Part shown: positions 15,041 through 24,041 of the stretch, piece by piece
Numbering within the stretch: the first letter of the stretch is position 1
Layout of the letters: every line of letters begins with the position of its first letter
From: UBA7488 sp964414185
GTDB taxonomy: Bacteria > Pseudomonadota > Alphaproteobacteria > CAAHEQ01 > UBA3637
Length of the DNA: 42,272 nucleotides
Assembly: GCA_964414185.1 (NCBI GenBank)
Contig: CAYPVK010000012.1
Coordinates: 1 to 42,272, forward strand
Direction of reading: 5' to 3'
Notes under the pieces: generated by a model
What the model saw: only the letters and a program-made list of their open reading frames with translations
What the model was told of the DNA's origin: nothing
Databases searched by the model: none
Program-made: the position numbers and the translations under genes

Positions 15041-15286
15041 TTAAATGTACAACAAAACAATGGCCAAACCCAAGGCGTACAAAGCGATGGCTTCGGTAAT
15101 GGCCGCCCCGCCCCATGCAAACAAGCTGACGTCGTTTTTGACGTTCGGGTTACGGCTGACGGAAGAGATAATCGCCACCCAAATTTCGGACACGCCTTTA
15201 GCAACGCCCAACATGACAAGGCTGATTAACCCGACAGATAAATATTTAGCGGCTTCGGCGACAAATTTCATTGATTCTGCATCCAT
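15041..15286 (-). CDS. atpE: F0F1 ATP synthase subunit c
   Basis: This 81-residue protein forms the membrane c-ring. Two helices flank the polar RNP loop (Arg45-Asn46-Pro47). The proton-binding Glu65 lies in TEAIALYALG. Ala follows the Glu, which argues for proton rather than sodium coupling. Helix 1 is unusual: the GxGxG packing motif of most c subunits is replaced by GVAKGVSEIW with Lys30 and Glu34, two charges near the middle of the helix. The overall sequence resembles rickettsial c subunits as I remember them. AAAGGAG lies 7 nt before the ATG. Confidence 0.93.
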   Translation of the reverse strand: MDAESMKFVAEAAKYLSVGLISLVMLGVAKGVSEIWVAIISSVSRNPNVKNDVSLFAWGGAAITEAIALYALGLAIVLLYI

Positions 15287-15318
15287 TTTAATTCTCCTTT
15301 ATAAATGCGTTAAATCTT

Positions 15319-16038
15319 TTAGTGGGAATGCAATGCTTCCCCTAAATAGATACTGGTTAAAATTGTAAAAATGTAGGCTTGCAAAAATGCAATCCCCAAC
15401 TCGAAAATCAGCAATATCCCGACAAAAAGCAACGGGAGTGCCCCGGCAAGCCCCGATGAATAAACGAAGTTTGCCAAAATCTTCAGCAAAATGTGACCCA
15501 CGACCATATTCATAACCAATCGGATGGTCAGGGAAAAAGGTTTTGCCAAAAATGAAATCAATTCAATCGGAATAACAATCGGTGCCAAAATTTTCGGAAT
15601 GCCCGCCGGCATAAAAGTGCGAAACCAACCCAAACCGTGATGGGTGATGCCGACCCCGGCAGAAATAATCAACCCTAAAACGGCAAACACGCCGACGGGA
15701 GCCAATTGGCTGGTAAATGTAAAACTATACGGCACGAGCCCCAAAGCATTGCCCATGAAAATCATTACGAATACGCTGAATATAAACGGCAAATAATTTT
15801 GATACCCTTCGCCGATGGAATCTTTGGCCGTATTGCGGATAAAAACGTATAATGTTTCGACAATGGATTGTCCGGTTGACGGAATTAATTGTGTTTTACG
15901 CAACAACAGCCACAAAAATCCCGTTCCCAAAATAACAGACAGAACCATGAACAATGAAGAATTTGTGAACGACAAATTAAACCCGTCAAATTCAAACGGG
16001 ATAAGCGTTTTAACTTCAAATTGATGTAAAGGGTTCAC
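15319..16038 (-). CDS. atpB: F0F1 ATP synthase subunit a
   Basis: This 239-residue, multi-helix membrane protein forms the proton half-channels next to the c-ring. The essential arginine is Arg173 in SLTIRLVMNMVVGH. The C-terminal region FLQAYIFTILTSIYLGEA is typical. Translation begins at GTG (16036-16038) with AGGAG 7 nt upstream. The GTG overlaps by 4 nt the stop of a 38-codon ORF created by duplication of this same ribosome-binding site. Confidence 0.95.
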   Translation of the reverse strand: MNPLHQFEVKTLIPFEFDGFNLSFTNSSLFMVLSVILGTGFLWLLLRKTQLIPSTGQSIVETLYVFIRNTAKDSIGEGYQNYLPFIFSVFVMIFMGNALGLVPYSFTFTSQLAPVGVFAVLGLIISAGVGITHHGLGWFRTFMPAGIPKILAPIVIPIELISFLAKPFSLTIRLVMNMVVGHILLKILANFVYSSGLAGALPLLFVGILLIFELGIAFLQAYIFTILTSIYLGEALHSH

Positions 16039-16151
16039 TTGAGTTCTCCTTTGTTATTATCTACAGTGTCCACGACGCGTTGCAACGAACCGGGGCAACT
16101 AAACTCATCGCTAATAACGCTCTTCGTTAAGTTTCCTACGTTCGGGGTCAC
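16035..16151 (-). CDS. 38-residue ORF upstream of and overlapping atpB
   Basis: Starting at a GTG (16151-16149) with its own AAAGGAG, a frame stays open for 38 codons. It ends in TGA that overlaps the atpB GTG (GTGA), giving textbook translational coupling. The peptide begins VTPNVGNLTKSVISDEFSC. Its start region is a direct copy of the atpB start region (18 identical bases). It probably arose when a short element inserted and duplicated the start signals. It may be translated simply as a leader; no function is known. Confidence 0.45.
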   Translation of the reverse strand: MTPNVGNLTKSVISDEFSCPGSLQRVVDTVDNNKGELK

Positions 16152-16165
16152 TTGAGTTCTCCTTT
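16035..16165 (-). repeat. Duplicated start region of atpB flanking a 95-bp insert
   Basis: The 18-bp sequence TCACTTGAGTTCTCCTTT (plus strand) occurs at 16035-16052 and at 16148-16165, 113 bp apart. Each copy contains the ribosome-binding site and a GTG. The 95 bp between them carry a hairpin (TAACG/CGTTA) and the core GCGTTATTAGCG. A closely similar core occurs in the insert before groEL. Confidence 0.7.
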
Positions 16166-16300
16166 ATAAGTATCCGAAATACCCTTAAATGTATAAAGTT
16201 GAAACGGCAAACGTATTTTGTCGCGGCTGAAATTTTTTTGAAAAAATACGCTCTTTCCTGAAATCACCTTTATTCAACTCCTGACCCTTTCAAAAAGAGT

Positions 16301-16642
16301 CTAATCTTTTAAATCCGTTTCTGTTTGTGCGGGGTTTGGGGAACTTTCGTTTTGATGGCGGCGTTTTTTCTTACCAATCGAAAGGCCGTATCTGGCGACG
16401 GTCCAAAGACCCGCAATGCCCCCCAATATGGTAAGGCCGGCCGTCAGCAAAATCGATGTATCGAAAAGGTGCTGAAAAAGCACACCTAAACCCAAACCGA
16501 TTAAAACACAACCGAACAAATCTGTCAAGACATTTATGGTTGTTCCGTACCCGGTATTGATTTCGTGAACGGTTTCGTCTTCCAAATGCTCGCGTCGGGC
16601 TTGTTCAATGTGCGAGGCCAGTTCATCTGTTTCTTTCGTCAT
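16301..16642 (-). CDS. atpI: ATP synthase protein I (AtpI/AtpZ family)
   Basis: This 113-residue protein has two predicted membrane helices (about residues 39-58 and 64-88), a charged N-terminus and a basic C-terminus (IGKKKRRH). In this family it assists c-ring assembly or Mg2+ supply. It is the first gene of the F0 operon, which supports the call despite low sequence conservation. About 150 bp separate it from the duplicated start region before atpB. Confidence 0.8.
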   Translation of the reverse strand: MTKETDELASHIEQARREHLEDETVHEINTGYGTTINVLTDLFGCVLIGLGLGVLFQHLFDTSILLTAGLTILGGIAGLWTVARYGLSIGKKKRRHQNESSPNPAQTETDLKD

Positions 16643-16726
16643 GTATAAATCCCTTTTCTTTTTCGCCTGTGGGGGAATGCCGGCAACGGTATCAAAGCGG
16701 CCGAAACCGCCATGTGCGTTTTTTCG

Positions 16727-17368
16727 TTAATATCCCAAAGCTTGGCGGACGCCCTCCATAATGGCAACTTTGTCGGAACCGGTAAACATTTGTGATTTTG
16801 TACCTTGCACAACGACCACTGTCGGCATCCCGCGCACTTTATACAAATTTGCCAAATTGTTACGTTGATTTGTAATGGCTTTTTGCAATTCTTTGTTTGA
16901 CAGGCAGGCATTGACGGAAGCGGTCGACATGCCGAGCAGGTTGGCGTATCCCGTTATGATGGGTTTCGGGTCTTGAGCCGTCAGCCATGCTTGTTGGTTA
17001 TCATACATGACCGAAATGAATTTTTCGTAATCGTTAATCGGCAGACATCTTGCAATCATCGTACCGGTCATCGCTCGCGCATCATATGGCATATCAACCC
17101 AAACTAAGTTGGCATGTCCCGTTGCAACAACGTATCTGAGCAATTCGGGCAGGACGTAATTATGAAATCCGGCACAATGCGGACAAGATAAGGATGAAAA
17201 AACATACAGCGTTGCCGGCGCATCGGCGTTGCCGTATGTCCGCAAATCCATCGGCGTAACATTTTTATTCAACAATCGTTCCGCATATTCCGGAATTTCG
17301 GCCTTTGCAGCCGTGCAAATTCCCATGAATAACCCTAAAACAAGCAACAGTGTGCCCCAATTTTTCAT
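16727..17368 (-). CDS. Periplasmic DsbA-like thiol-disulfide oxidoreductase
   Basis: This 213-residue protein has a signal peptide (LLLVLGLFMGICTA, then AKA before Glu24) and a thioredoxin fold. The active site is CPHC at residues 62-65 and the cis-proline is Pro182 in RGMPTVVVV. A helical insertion lies between them. It would introduce or shuffle disulfides in exported proteins. AAAGGAT lies 8 nt before the ATG. The window encodes several cysteine-rich exported proteins (1288, 38592, 7362, 8392) that would need such an enzyme; the link is inference. DsbA versus a DsbC/G-like role cannot be settled here. Confidence 0.88.
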   Translation of the reverse strand: MKNWGTLLLVLGLFMGICTAAKAEIPEYAERLLNKNVTPMDLRTYGNADAPATLYVFSSLSCPHCAGFHNYVLPELLRYVVATGHANLVWVDMPYDARAMTGTMIARCLPINDYEKFISVMYDNQQAWLTAQDPKPIITGYANLLGMSTASVNACLSNKELQKAITNQRNNLANLYKVRGMPTVVVVQGTKSQMFTGSDKVAIMEGVRQALGY

Positions 17369-17423
17369 ATCTTTTATCCTTTAAAATTTTTTGTTCATTA
17401 TGTTTTTGTTATGCAAGTCACAA

Positions 17424-18149
17424 TTATCTGCGGTCGCCGAGAAAGTAAAGAATCAATCTGAACAAGTTGATAAAGTCCAAATATAATGCAACGGCGCCCA
17501 TGACGGCTTTGGAATCTTTTGCCCCTTGCATATCGTTTTCGTTGTAAATCATTTTCAAACGTTGCGTGTCATAAGCCGTCAAACCGACAAAAATGAAAAC
17601 GGCAATGATTGAAACGGCGAATTCGAGTATTGACGATTTTAAAAAGATATTGACAAGCATCGCCAAAATAACGCCGATTAAACCCATAAATAAGAATGAG
17701 CCCCAGCCGGCCAAAGATTTTTTGGTCGTGTAGCCGTAAATGCTCATCCCGAAAAAGGTTCCCGCCGTTACAAGGAACGCTTGGAAAATACTGCTGCCCG
17801 AATAAAGTAAAAAGATATTTGATAACGATACACCCATCAGAGCCGAAAAGACCCAATAAATCGCACCGGCACGGCCGGCATGCATGCGTTCGGCGGCCGA
17901 ATACATCATGAAAATCAAAACCAACGGTGCCAATACGGCAATCCAACCCCATAATGTAAATGTTATGTATCCGTCGGTTCCGACTTTATAGAAAACGGAA
18001 AGTAACGGTTCTTTTGCGGACAGGTAAGCTGCGATACCGGATACGGCCAAACCGCCGGCCATATAATTGTATACTTTGCCGAAAAATGATCGTAACCCTT
18101 CGGATTCACCGGTATTAACCAATGCCCCTGTTTTTTGATTTAAATCCAT
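17424..18149 (-). CDS. Bax inhibitor-1 (YbhL/YccA) family membrane protein
   Basis: This 241-residue protein has seven hydrophobic segments and the family end signature FVGLTAYDTQRLKMIY, followed by LYLDFINLFRLILYFLGDRR. Members are linked to ion or Ca2+ leak and membrane protein quality control. AGGAG lies 8 nt upstream of the ATG at 18149, so the in-frame ATG at 18173 is not preferred. It sits between the DsbA-like gene and the AsmA gene on the same strand, with about 55-110 bp gaps. Confidence 0.93.
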   Translation of the reverse strand: MDLNQKTGALVNTGESEGLRSFFGKVYNYMAGGLAVSGIAAYLSAKEPLLSVFYKVGTDGYITFTLWGWIAVLAPLVLIFMMYSAAERMHAGRAGAIYWVFSALMGVSLSNIFLLYSGSSIFQAFLVTAGTFFGMSIYGYTTKKSLAGWGSFLFMGLIGVILAMLVNIFLKSSILEFAVSIIAVFIFVGLTAYDTQRLKMIYNENDMQGAKDSKAVMGAVALYLDFINLFRLILYFLGDRR

Positions 18150-18257
18150 GATGTTTCTCCTTTTAATGCGCATTTGCTTTCATTGATATAGTCTCTTATT
18201 ATATAACGAGTTTGCGAAAAAAAACAAGTCAATCTTTTCAAAACGACTTCGGATATT

Positions 18258-21200
18258 TTATAATCCCTTTCGCATAATTGTACCGCGAACGGAAGACGTC
18301 TGTTCCGCATTTTGAGGCATTGATTGGTCGTCAAATCGCATAACGTTTGCATAGGCGTCTTCAATTTCGCCATACGCCGCCGTCGCCTCTGCCAGCAATG
18401 CCGCCCGCGTTTCTTCGGTTGCGGCGTCGATTTGTTGACGGGCGTTCATAATGCGGGCTTTGTTTTGACGTGAAGCGTCAATCAGCCGCGGAATAATGGC
18501 AATTTGCGGTTTTTGGCGGTGCAAAGCTTCCATTTTCGCAACCATTGCATCGGCTTGAGCTTCCAAAGACATTATTGTTTGGCGATAATCAAGCGTCCCG
18601 TCGCGCGAAGCTTCTTCTTTGGCTTCATTGGCTTTTAAGATGGCTAACCGAGCTTGTTGCAAAATGGTATTTTCTTGTTCGGTTGTCAGGTTTTCGCGAA
18701 TCGCCAACTGGTTCACGACGGTCAGGGCGTCATTGGCATTTTGCAAGGCAATCAATGCTTTTTCGTTGCCGATGTTTTGCAAATCGCGCCCCGTTTGCCT
18801 GACGATTGTATTCGCTTGCGTTATGGCTTGCTTAACGGCATTTTGGCGTTGCAGGGCCGCTTGTTCTTGTGCGGCGAGCTGTTCTTGGTGAGCTTGTTCT
18901 TCCTGCGTTGAAATTTCCCTTTTGACAATGCCCGACACGGCATTGGACAAGTCTGCATAATCCGTTGTATAAACCGATTTGCCCCCGTCAGCCACCAATC
19001 CCAATACAAACGGCGGGAATTGCGGATAGGCATTCAATTTGACCGGTATTGAAACTTCCAAAGCTTGTTTGGGCAAATCCCAAGTCACTTGTGTCGGATT
19101 GGCAAGCATTGTCGGCGTCCTTAACGACATATCCATAAAGCGCAAGGTGCCGCCCGAAATCGTAAAGCCGCCGCCCAAAGAAGTAACCGTTGTTTTGCCC
19201 GAATGCAATAGGCGTTGCATGCCGGCGTCAAAAGTTTGTTGCGAAGCGTTTTGAGACATCGTCGTTTTAACCAACGAATCGATACCGGCGAAATCCGCTC
19301 CGATGATTTGCCCGCCCGTGAATGATGCCGAACCGTTGCCGTTTAAATCGGCCATCATGGCAACCGGAGATTTACCCGCGGCCGTAAAATCGCCGCGTAC
19401 CGCCACTTTGCCGCCGCCGAATGAAAAACGGTCGATTATCATAAAGTCGGGGCGTACCGGCGTTTCGGTCAAATCTATCGACGCTTTGACGGCCGGTTCG
19501 GAAACCCATGACAATGTTCCGTTCGCTTTGAAAACGGAATTTGTCGCATTGCGTTGTTTGCCCGAAAAATCCGCCAATGTGAATACGCGGTCGCGGATAC
19601 GGAACGCAACGTTGGCATTCATCAAATCCAACACTTTGTACATCAGCCGCCCGGCGGTCAGTTTGACATCGATATCCCAATCGTCGAGTACGGAAAAGTT
19701 AAATTCTTTAGATGACAATTTGCCGTTTGTGTCGAATAACGATGTTTGCCGCGGGATAAACCGTTCGGCTTCAAAAATCGGCGACGCCAAAGTGGCGGCG
19801 ATTTTTTTGCCTTGTTTGGTTGAATAAGAAACCTGTCCCGTTAATTTTTGAACGCCGATACTGGCTTCCCCTTGGGTTAAACGCCAATCGTTCAAATCGC
19901 CGTTTAAAATGCCTTGCGCCCTTAACGCTCCCGTCAAATTATCGGCGTATTTGTTTGATATGTTGATCAAAGACAAGAATCGTTGCGTGTTCGGGTGTGA
20001 AATATTTAAATTTAAGTTTTGAAAGCGCAACATGTCTTCAACTTTGGCAATGCAGCCGCTGAGTTTAATCGATGCGTCGGACAACTGCAACAATACATTT
20101 GTTTTATAGGTATTGTTCGACCCGCTGACCGAACCGGCAAATTTCGCATCGGTCGCTTGTTGAAATAGCGGCAATGCCGATTCCAACCCTGCGCGCCCCA
20201 TAAAAATGGGCAATTGTGCGGCCGTAAAGTTGAAATTCATTGAATCGATGTCGGCCGTTTTGGTGCCCAGCCCCGTGATTTGTCCCGATAGATTTAATGT
20301 TGCGGTTGCCACGCCCGAAAATTCGGCGTTGTCGATTTTTAAAACGCCGCCTTTAAGCGAACCGGCCATCGATCCCGACGTAATGGGCAACGCATGCCAT
20401 GTGAACGCTTTAAAATTCGTTTTAAATTTCAAATCCCAACCGGACAGATCTTTTGCGTTTTGCGCCATATTGTTGATTATGGAAGGCAACTTTTCAATTC
20501 GGATTTTGTCGTTCGTGCGTTTAAAACCCGTGTAGCCGTCCAAATTCAAATTGTTGAATGTTATGTCGGCTTCAACTTTTTTGGGATTTTCGGGTGCCCA
20601 GGCTATCGACCCGGATCCTTCGGTCGTATCGATTTTGAACGATGACAAATCGAGCAAAGCAAATCCCGGCGCAACGGTCATTGTACCTTTGGCCGTTGTT
20701 TTTTTCAGCAAGTTTTGCGGAACGTTTTGAACGGTTATGTCCGCCATTTTCAAAACGGTACGCAAATCGTCGGAGGACATGTCCCCTTTGAACAAAACAT
20801 ACGGTTTGCCCGATTTAATGCCCGTGTGCGTGGTAAAATTGACGGCCGTATTGCCGGGCAACGAAACTTTGCCGTCCGTAACGGTTAATTTTTGATCGGC
20901 ATAAACCATTTTCCCTTCAAGAGAACGGATGGTTTCATCCCCGGTTAAAATACGGTCGATATGGAATGTCAATGTGATGTTTTCACCGATTTTTTCTTGT
21001 TGCAAATATGACCAATCAATTTTGTCAAAATACGGTTTAAATGCGGCATAATCCAATACGTTAACGGCTAAATCGCCCGTGAAAAACGCGGGTGCGGTTG
21101 CCGTTTTGACATGTTTTTCCAGCGTTGTCGTTACGGCAAAGGCCCCGTCTTCGTTTCCGAAACGGATGATGAAATTGTTCAACGTGTCCACCAGAGGCGT

Positions 21201-22073
21201 TATTTGCAAACCGAAATTGCCGACGGCCTCTTGTTTAAACAGGTCGTTTAAAACTTCAATGCCTAACGTTTCCATCAAAACGGCGGGCTTTTGAATTGTA
21301 AAAGTTGCATCGCCGTTTAAAAGGGATTTAGGGTCATGGTTTGTAATTTCGCCGGTAAAATTTAAATTCAAGCCGCTTGTTTTTTCCGCAATCGTCAGTT
21401 TAAGTGTTGCGGCGCGGTCGTTGCGGATATGCCCCACATCCGCCGAACCGTTTAAAATTACTTTTCCGTAATGGGCGGAACCGTTAAAAATGTAAGGCCC
21501 CTTCAGTGCATCAATTTTCAGCGCGCCGTTGATGTTTTCCAAATTGTATTCTTCGGCAGTAATTTTGTTGATGAATTTGACGGTGCCGCCGATGATATTC
21601 AAATTATCGATGCGTGTGCTTTGCATCGGGCTGACCGTTCCCAAAATGCGGGCGTCGTTTAAGTTTTCGTCCGGTGCCGACAAGAACGGGAATTCCCAGT
21701 TGGCGCGGTTCGACGGCAAACGTTCCAAATATAAGACGGGTTTTTCGATTTCAATGTTTTTGACAACCAACGGTGTTTTGAATAATGATGCCCAATCAAT
21801 TTCGACTTTTAATTTGTCGGCGGTCAACATGTTCGTTTTATCGGACCCCGCATGATTGGGCAAATAAATGCCCGTCATGGTAATGGTTGGGCTGGGCGAC
21901 AAGCTTAACGTCGTTTGTCCCGATACGGTCATTTTGCGCCCTGTCAATTCGGATACGGCGGCGATAATTTGTTGCTGATAGCTTTGAGCATTTAAAGTGC
22001 GGCTTAAATAATAAATGCTTGTTCCGGCAGCCAAAATAAAGATGAACAACAAGGTCAGCAAAAATTTTTTCAT
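18258..22073 (-). CDS. Very large AsmA-family protein with C-terminal helical tail
   Basis: This 1271-residue protein has one N-terminal membrane anchor (FLLTLLFIFILAAGTSIYYL) followed at once by the AsmA signature (SELTGRKMTVSGQTTLSLSP). A long beta-rich, bridge-like body runs to about residue 1090. AsmA-like proteins are thought to carry or guide lipids between inner and outer membranes. The last 180 residues are instead a charged, Gln/Ala-rich coiled coil (from EEQAHQEQLAAQEQAALQRQ onward), an unusual appendage. The ATG at 22073 has GGGAG 9 nt upstream; the TTG two codons earlier is less likely. Confidence 0.88.
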   Translation of the reverse strand: MKKFLLTLLFIFILAAGTSIYYLSRTLNAQSYQQQIIAAVSELTGRKMTVSGQTTLSLSPSPTITMTGIYLPNHAGSDKTNMLTADKLKVEIDWASLFKTPLVVKNIEIEKPVLYLERLPSNRANWEFPFLSAPDENLNDARILGTVSPMQSTRIDNLNIIGGTVKFINKITAEEYNLENINGALKIDALKGPYIFNGSAHYGKVILNGSADVGHIRNDRAATLKLTIAEKTSGLNLNFTGEITNHDPKSLLNGDATFTIQKPAVLMETLGIEVLNDLFKQEAVGNFGLQITPLVDTLNNFIIRFGNEDGAFAVTTTLEKHVKTATAPAFFTGDLAVNVLDYAAFKPYFDKIDWSYLQQEKIGENITLTFHIDRILTGDETIRSLEGKMVYADQKLTVTDGKVSLPGNTAVNFTTHTGIKSGKPYVLFKGDMSSDDLRTVLKMADITVQNVPQNLLKKTTAKGTMTVAPGFALLDLSSFKIDTTEGSGSIAWAPENPKKVEADITFNNLNLDGYTGFKRTNDKIRIEKLPSIINNMAQNAKDLSGWDLKFKTNFKAFTWHALPITSGSMAGSLKGGVLKIDNAEFSGVATATLNLSGQITGLGTKTADIDSMNFNFTAAQLPIFMGRAGLESALPLFQQATDAKFAGSVSGSNNTYKTNVLLQLSDASIKLSGCIAKVEDMLRFQNLNLNISHPNTQRFLSLINISNKYADNLTGALRAQGILNGDLNDWRLTQGEASIGVQKLTGQVSYSTKQGKKIAATLASPIFEAERFIPRQTSLFDTNGKLSSKEFNFSVLDDWDIDVKLTAGRLMYKVLDLMNANVAFRIRDRVFTLADFSGKQRNATNSVFKANGTLSWVSEPAVKASIDLTETPVRPDFMIIDRFSFGGGKVAVRGDFTAAGKSPVAMMADLNGNGSASFTGGQIIGADFAGIDSLVKTTMSQNASQQTFDAGMQRLLHSGKTTVTSLGGGFTISGGTLRFMDMSLRTPTMLANPTQVTWDLPKQALEVSIPVKLNAYPQFPPFVLGLVADGGKSVYTTDYADLSNAVSGIVKREISTQEEQAHQEQLAAQEQAALQRQNAVKQAITQANTIVRQTGRDLQNIGNEKALIALQNANDALTVVNQLAIRENLTTEQENTILQQARLAILKANEAKEEASRDGTLDYRQTIMSLEAQADAMVAKMEALHRQKPQIAIIPRLIDASRQNKARIMNARQQIDAATEETRAALLAEATAAYGEIEDAYANVMRFDDQSMPQNAEQTSSVRGTIMRKGL

Positions 22074-22151
22074 AATCAAAAACTCCCATATGATATGCAG
22101 ATTTTTCTTTTATAGCATATCAACGGATTTAAGGGAAGCGTTTTTTAAAAA

Positions 22152-22406
22152 TTAATCTTCTAATTTTACGCGGATTTTTTTCATGAACATTTCTTTATCG
22201 TAAGGTTTTTCCATTTGGTCCGCTACCGAACGGACGGCGCGTTCGATTTCAAGGCGTGTCGCGTTTTCGTAAAGTTTCCTTAAAATTTCAAACAGCCTTT
22301 CTTCCTGTTCGGGCGTATCCAATGTCAATATATTGTCGGATGCGGGAATTTTTGTTTGTTGTTGTTTGGATTCCGTAAATTTTTGCGCGTCGTCGAAAAA
22401 GCCCAT
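22152..22406 (-). CDS. Small hypothetical protein (84 residues)
   Basis: A soluble, charged protein that appears all-helical (the stretch TPEQEERLFEILRKLYENAT is amphipathic). GGGAGG lies 6-7 nt before the ATG at 22406. It is on the same strand between trkH and the AsmA gene, about 70 bp from each, and probably cotranscribed. No family recognised. Confidence 0.7.
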   Translation of the reverse strand: MGFFDDAQKFTESKQQQTKIPASDNILTLDTPEQEERLFEILRKLYENATRLEIERAVRSVADQMEKPYDKEMFMKKIRVKLED

Positions 22407-22475
22407 TTAATCCTCCCGGTTTTTAACTTATTTTATCAATCGGTAAATATAATCCTTGTAAAATCTTGTTTGCCC

Positions 22476-23939
22476 TTAAATATTTTTTTTCCATGAAAAC
22501 GGCACCAACAACATCACGATGGCAATAAATTCCAAACGCCCCAGCAACATGGTAACGGACAAAATCCATTTTGCCGCATCGGGCAACGGCGCGAACGTTT
22601 TATCCGGCCCGATTAATGGCCCCAATCCGGGCCCGACGTTGGCAATGGCCGTCAGAGCGGCGGACATGCTGGTAATCAAATCCAATCCCAAAAAGGACAA
22701 TGCCAAAGTTGAGATGGCGGTAATCATTAAAAACAGCGTCATAAAAGCCATGACGTCAATCAAGGCCTTATCGCTGATCGGGTGGTTGCCGTACCGGGCG
22801 ATGAATACGCCGTGCGGTTGCAAAACGGATTTCATGCGTGTGGACAACGCTTTAAACAAAATGGTGTGGCGCAACATTTTGACGCCGCCCGACGTAGAAC
22901 CCGTACATGCGCCGGTAAAGTATAAAAATAAAAAAGCAACCACAACAAAATTGCCCCACCGATTATAATCGTCGGCATAATAACCCGTTGTCGTCACAAC
23001 CGAAATAACACTGAATGCGGTCAGGCGCAAAATATCGCCGATGTCGTTGACGTCTTGGTTTAAATTGTTCCAGCGGTATAAAGTCAGCAAAATAATTGAA
23101 CCCGCCAAAACGAACAGGTAAGTAAAAATTTGTTCGTTGTTTTTTATGGCTTGCCATTTTTTTTGATAAATATACATGCCGATAATCAGCGGCAATCCGG
23201 AAACAGCCATAAAAAACGTAACGACCCATTCGATGGCAGGGCTTTTGTAATAAGCCAAAGAAGCATCATGTGTTGAAAAACCGCCCGTTGCAATTGTGGC
23301 CATTGCATGATTGACGGCATCAAAAACGGACATGCCGGCCAACCACAAACATAATGTGCAAGTGGCGGATAAAAACAAAAAGAAAATTAAAATGGCACGT
23401 AAGTTTTGAGCCGCTTTGGGCGATAATTTATCCGACCGTTCCGATGATTCGGTTGAAAAAAACTGCATGCCGCCGATGCTTAAGTTCGGCAACACCGTAA
23501 TGGCCACGATGATAATGCCGACGCCGCCCAGCCATTGGATAAACGAACGCCATAACAATAAGCCGTGGTTCATATGGTCAAGGCCCGTCAAAACGGTTGC
23601 GCCGGTTGTTGTCAATCCGGACATCGATTCAAAAAACGCGTCGGTAAATGAAATGTTATGATAAGACAAATAAAACGGTAATGCCGAAAATACGGCAAAT
23701 GCCGTCCATGTCAATGTGGTTGTCATGAACATTTCTTTGGGGCGCAAAGGGGATTCTTCTTGCTTTGTCGCAAAGTATACGACGGCACCGGCGGCGACGG
23801 TAACGGCCGCCGAAACGAACAAACGGCATGCTCCGTCGATATCATCGTTTAAAATATCAAAACCGCCCGGTATCGCCATGGCCAATCCGCATAAAACAGT
23901 CATCAGGCTGACGATCGAAAAAATTAAGCCGAACCGCAT
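22476..23939 (-). CDS. trkH: TrkH-family potassium uptake protein
   Basis: This 487-residue membrane subunit of a Trk/Ktr potassium transporter has about ten to twelve hydrophobic segments. The four pore-loop selectivity motifs are visible: LTTTGATVLTG, IATGGFSTHD, VTTTGYYADD and IANVGPGLG. AAAGGA lies about 9 nt before the ATG at 23939; an upstream TTG at 23957 overlaps that site and is unlikely. The cytoplasmic TrkA gating partner is not in the window. It is divergent from the TatD gene. Confidence 0.92.
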   Translation of the reverse strand: MRFGLIFSIVSLMTVLCGLAMAIPGGFDILNDDIDGACRLFVSAAVTVAAGAVVYFATKQEESPLRPKEMFMTTTLTWTAFAVFSALPFYLSYHNISFTDAFFESMSGLTTTGATVLTGLDHMNHGLLLWRSFIQWLGGVGIIIVAITVLPNLSIGGMQFFSTESSERSDKLSPKAAQNLRAILIFFLFLSATCTLCLWLAGMSVFDAVNHAMATIATGGFSTHDASLAYYKSPAIEWVVTFFMAVSGLPLIIGMYIYQKKWQAIKNNEQIFTYLFVLAGSIILLTLYRWNNLNQDVNDIGDILRLTAFSVISVVTTTGYYADDYNRWGNFVVVAFLFLYFTGACTGSTSGGVKMLRHTILFKALSTRMKSVLQPHGVFIARYGNHPISDKALIDVMAFMTLFLMITAISTLALSFLGLDLITSMSAALTAIANVGPGLGPLIGPDKTFAPLPDAAKWILSVTMLLGRLEFIAIVMLLVPFSWKKNI

Positions 23940-24041
23940 GGCAAGTTTTCCTTTCAATTAAAAAGAATGTATAATTTATTGTAGCAAAAGGCAATAAAAA
24001 AGAGTACAATAAATTACCAAACGATAAAAAAGGATGGGAAA

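Noticed and set aside
15041..15286. Sodium-coupled c-ring
   Set aside because: The residue after the essential Glu65 is Ala and the helix 1 Gln/Glu at the usual Na+-site position is Val. Glu34 is two residues off the expected site.
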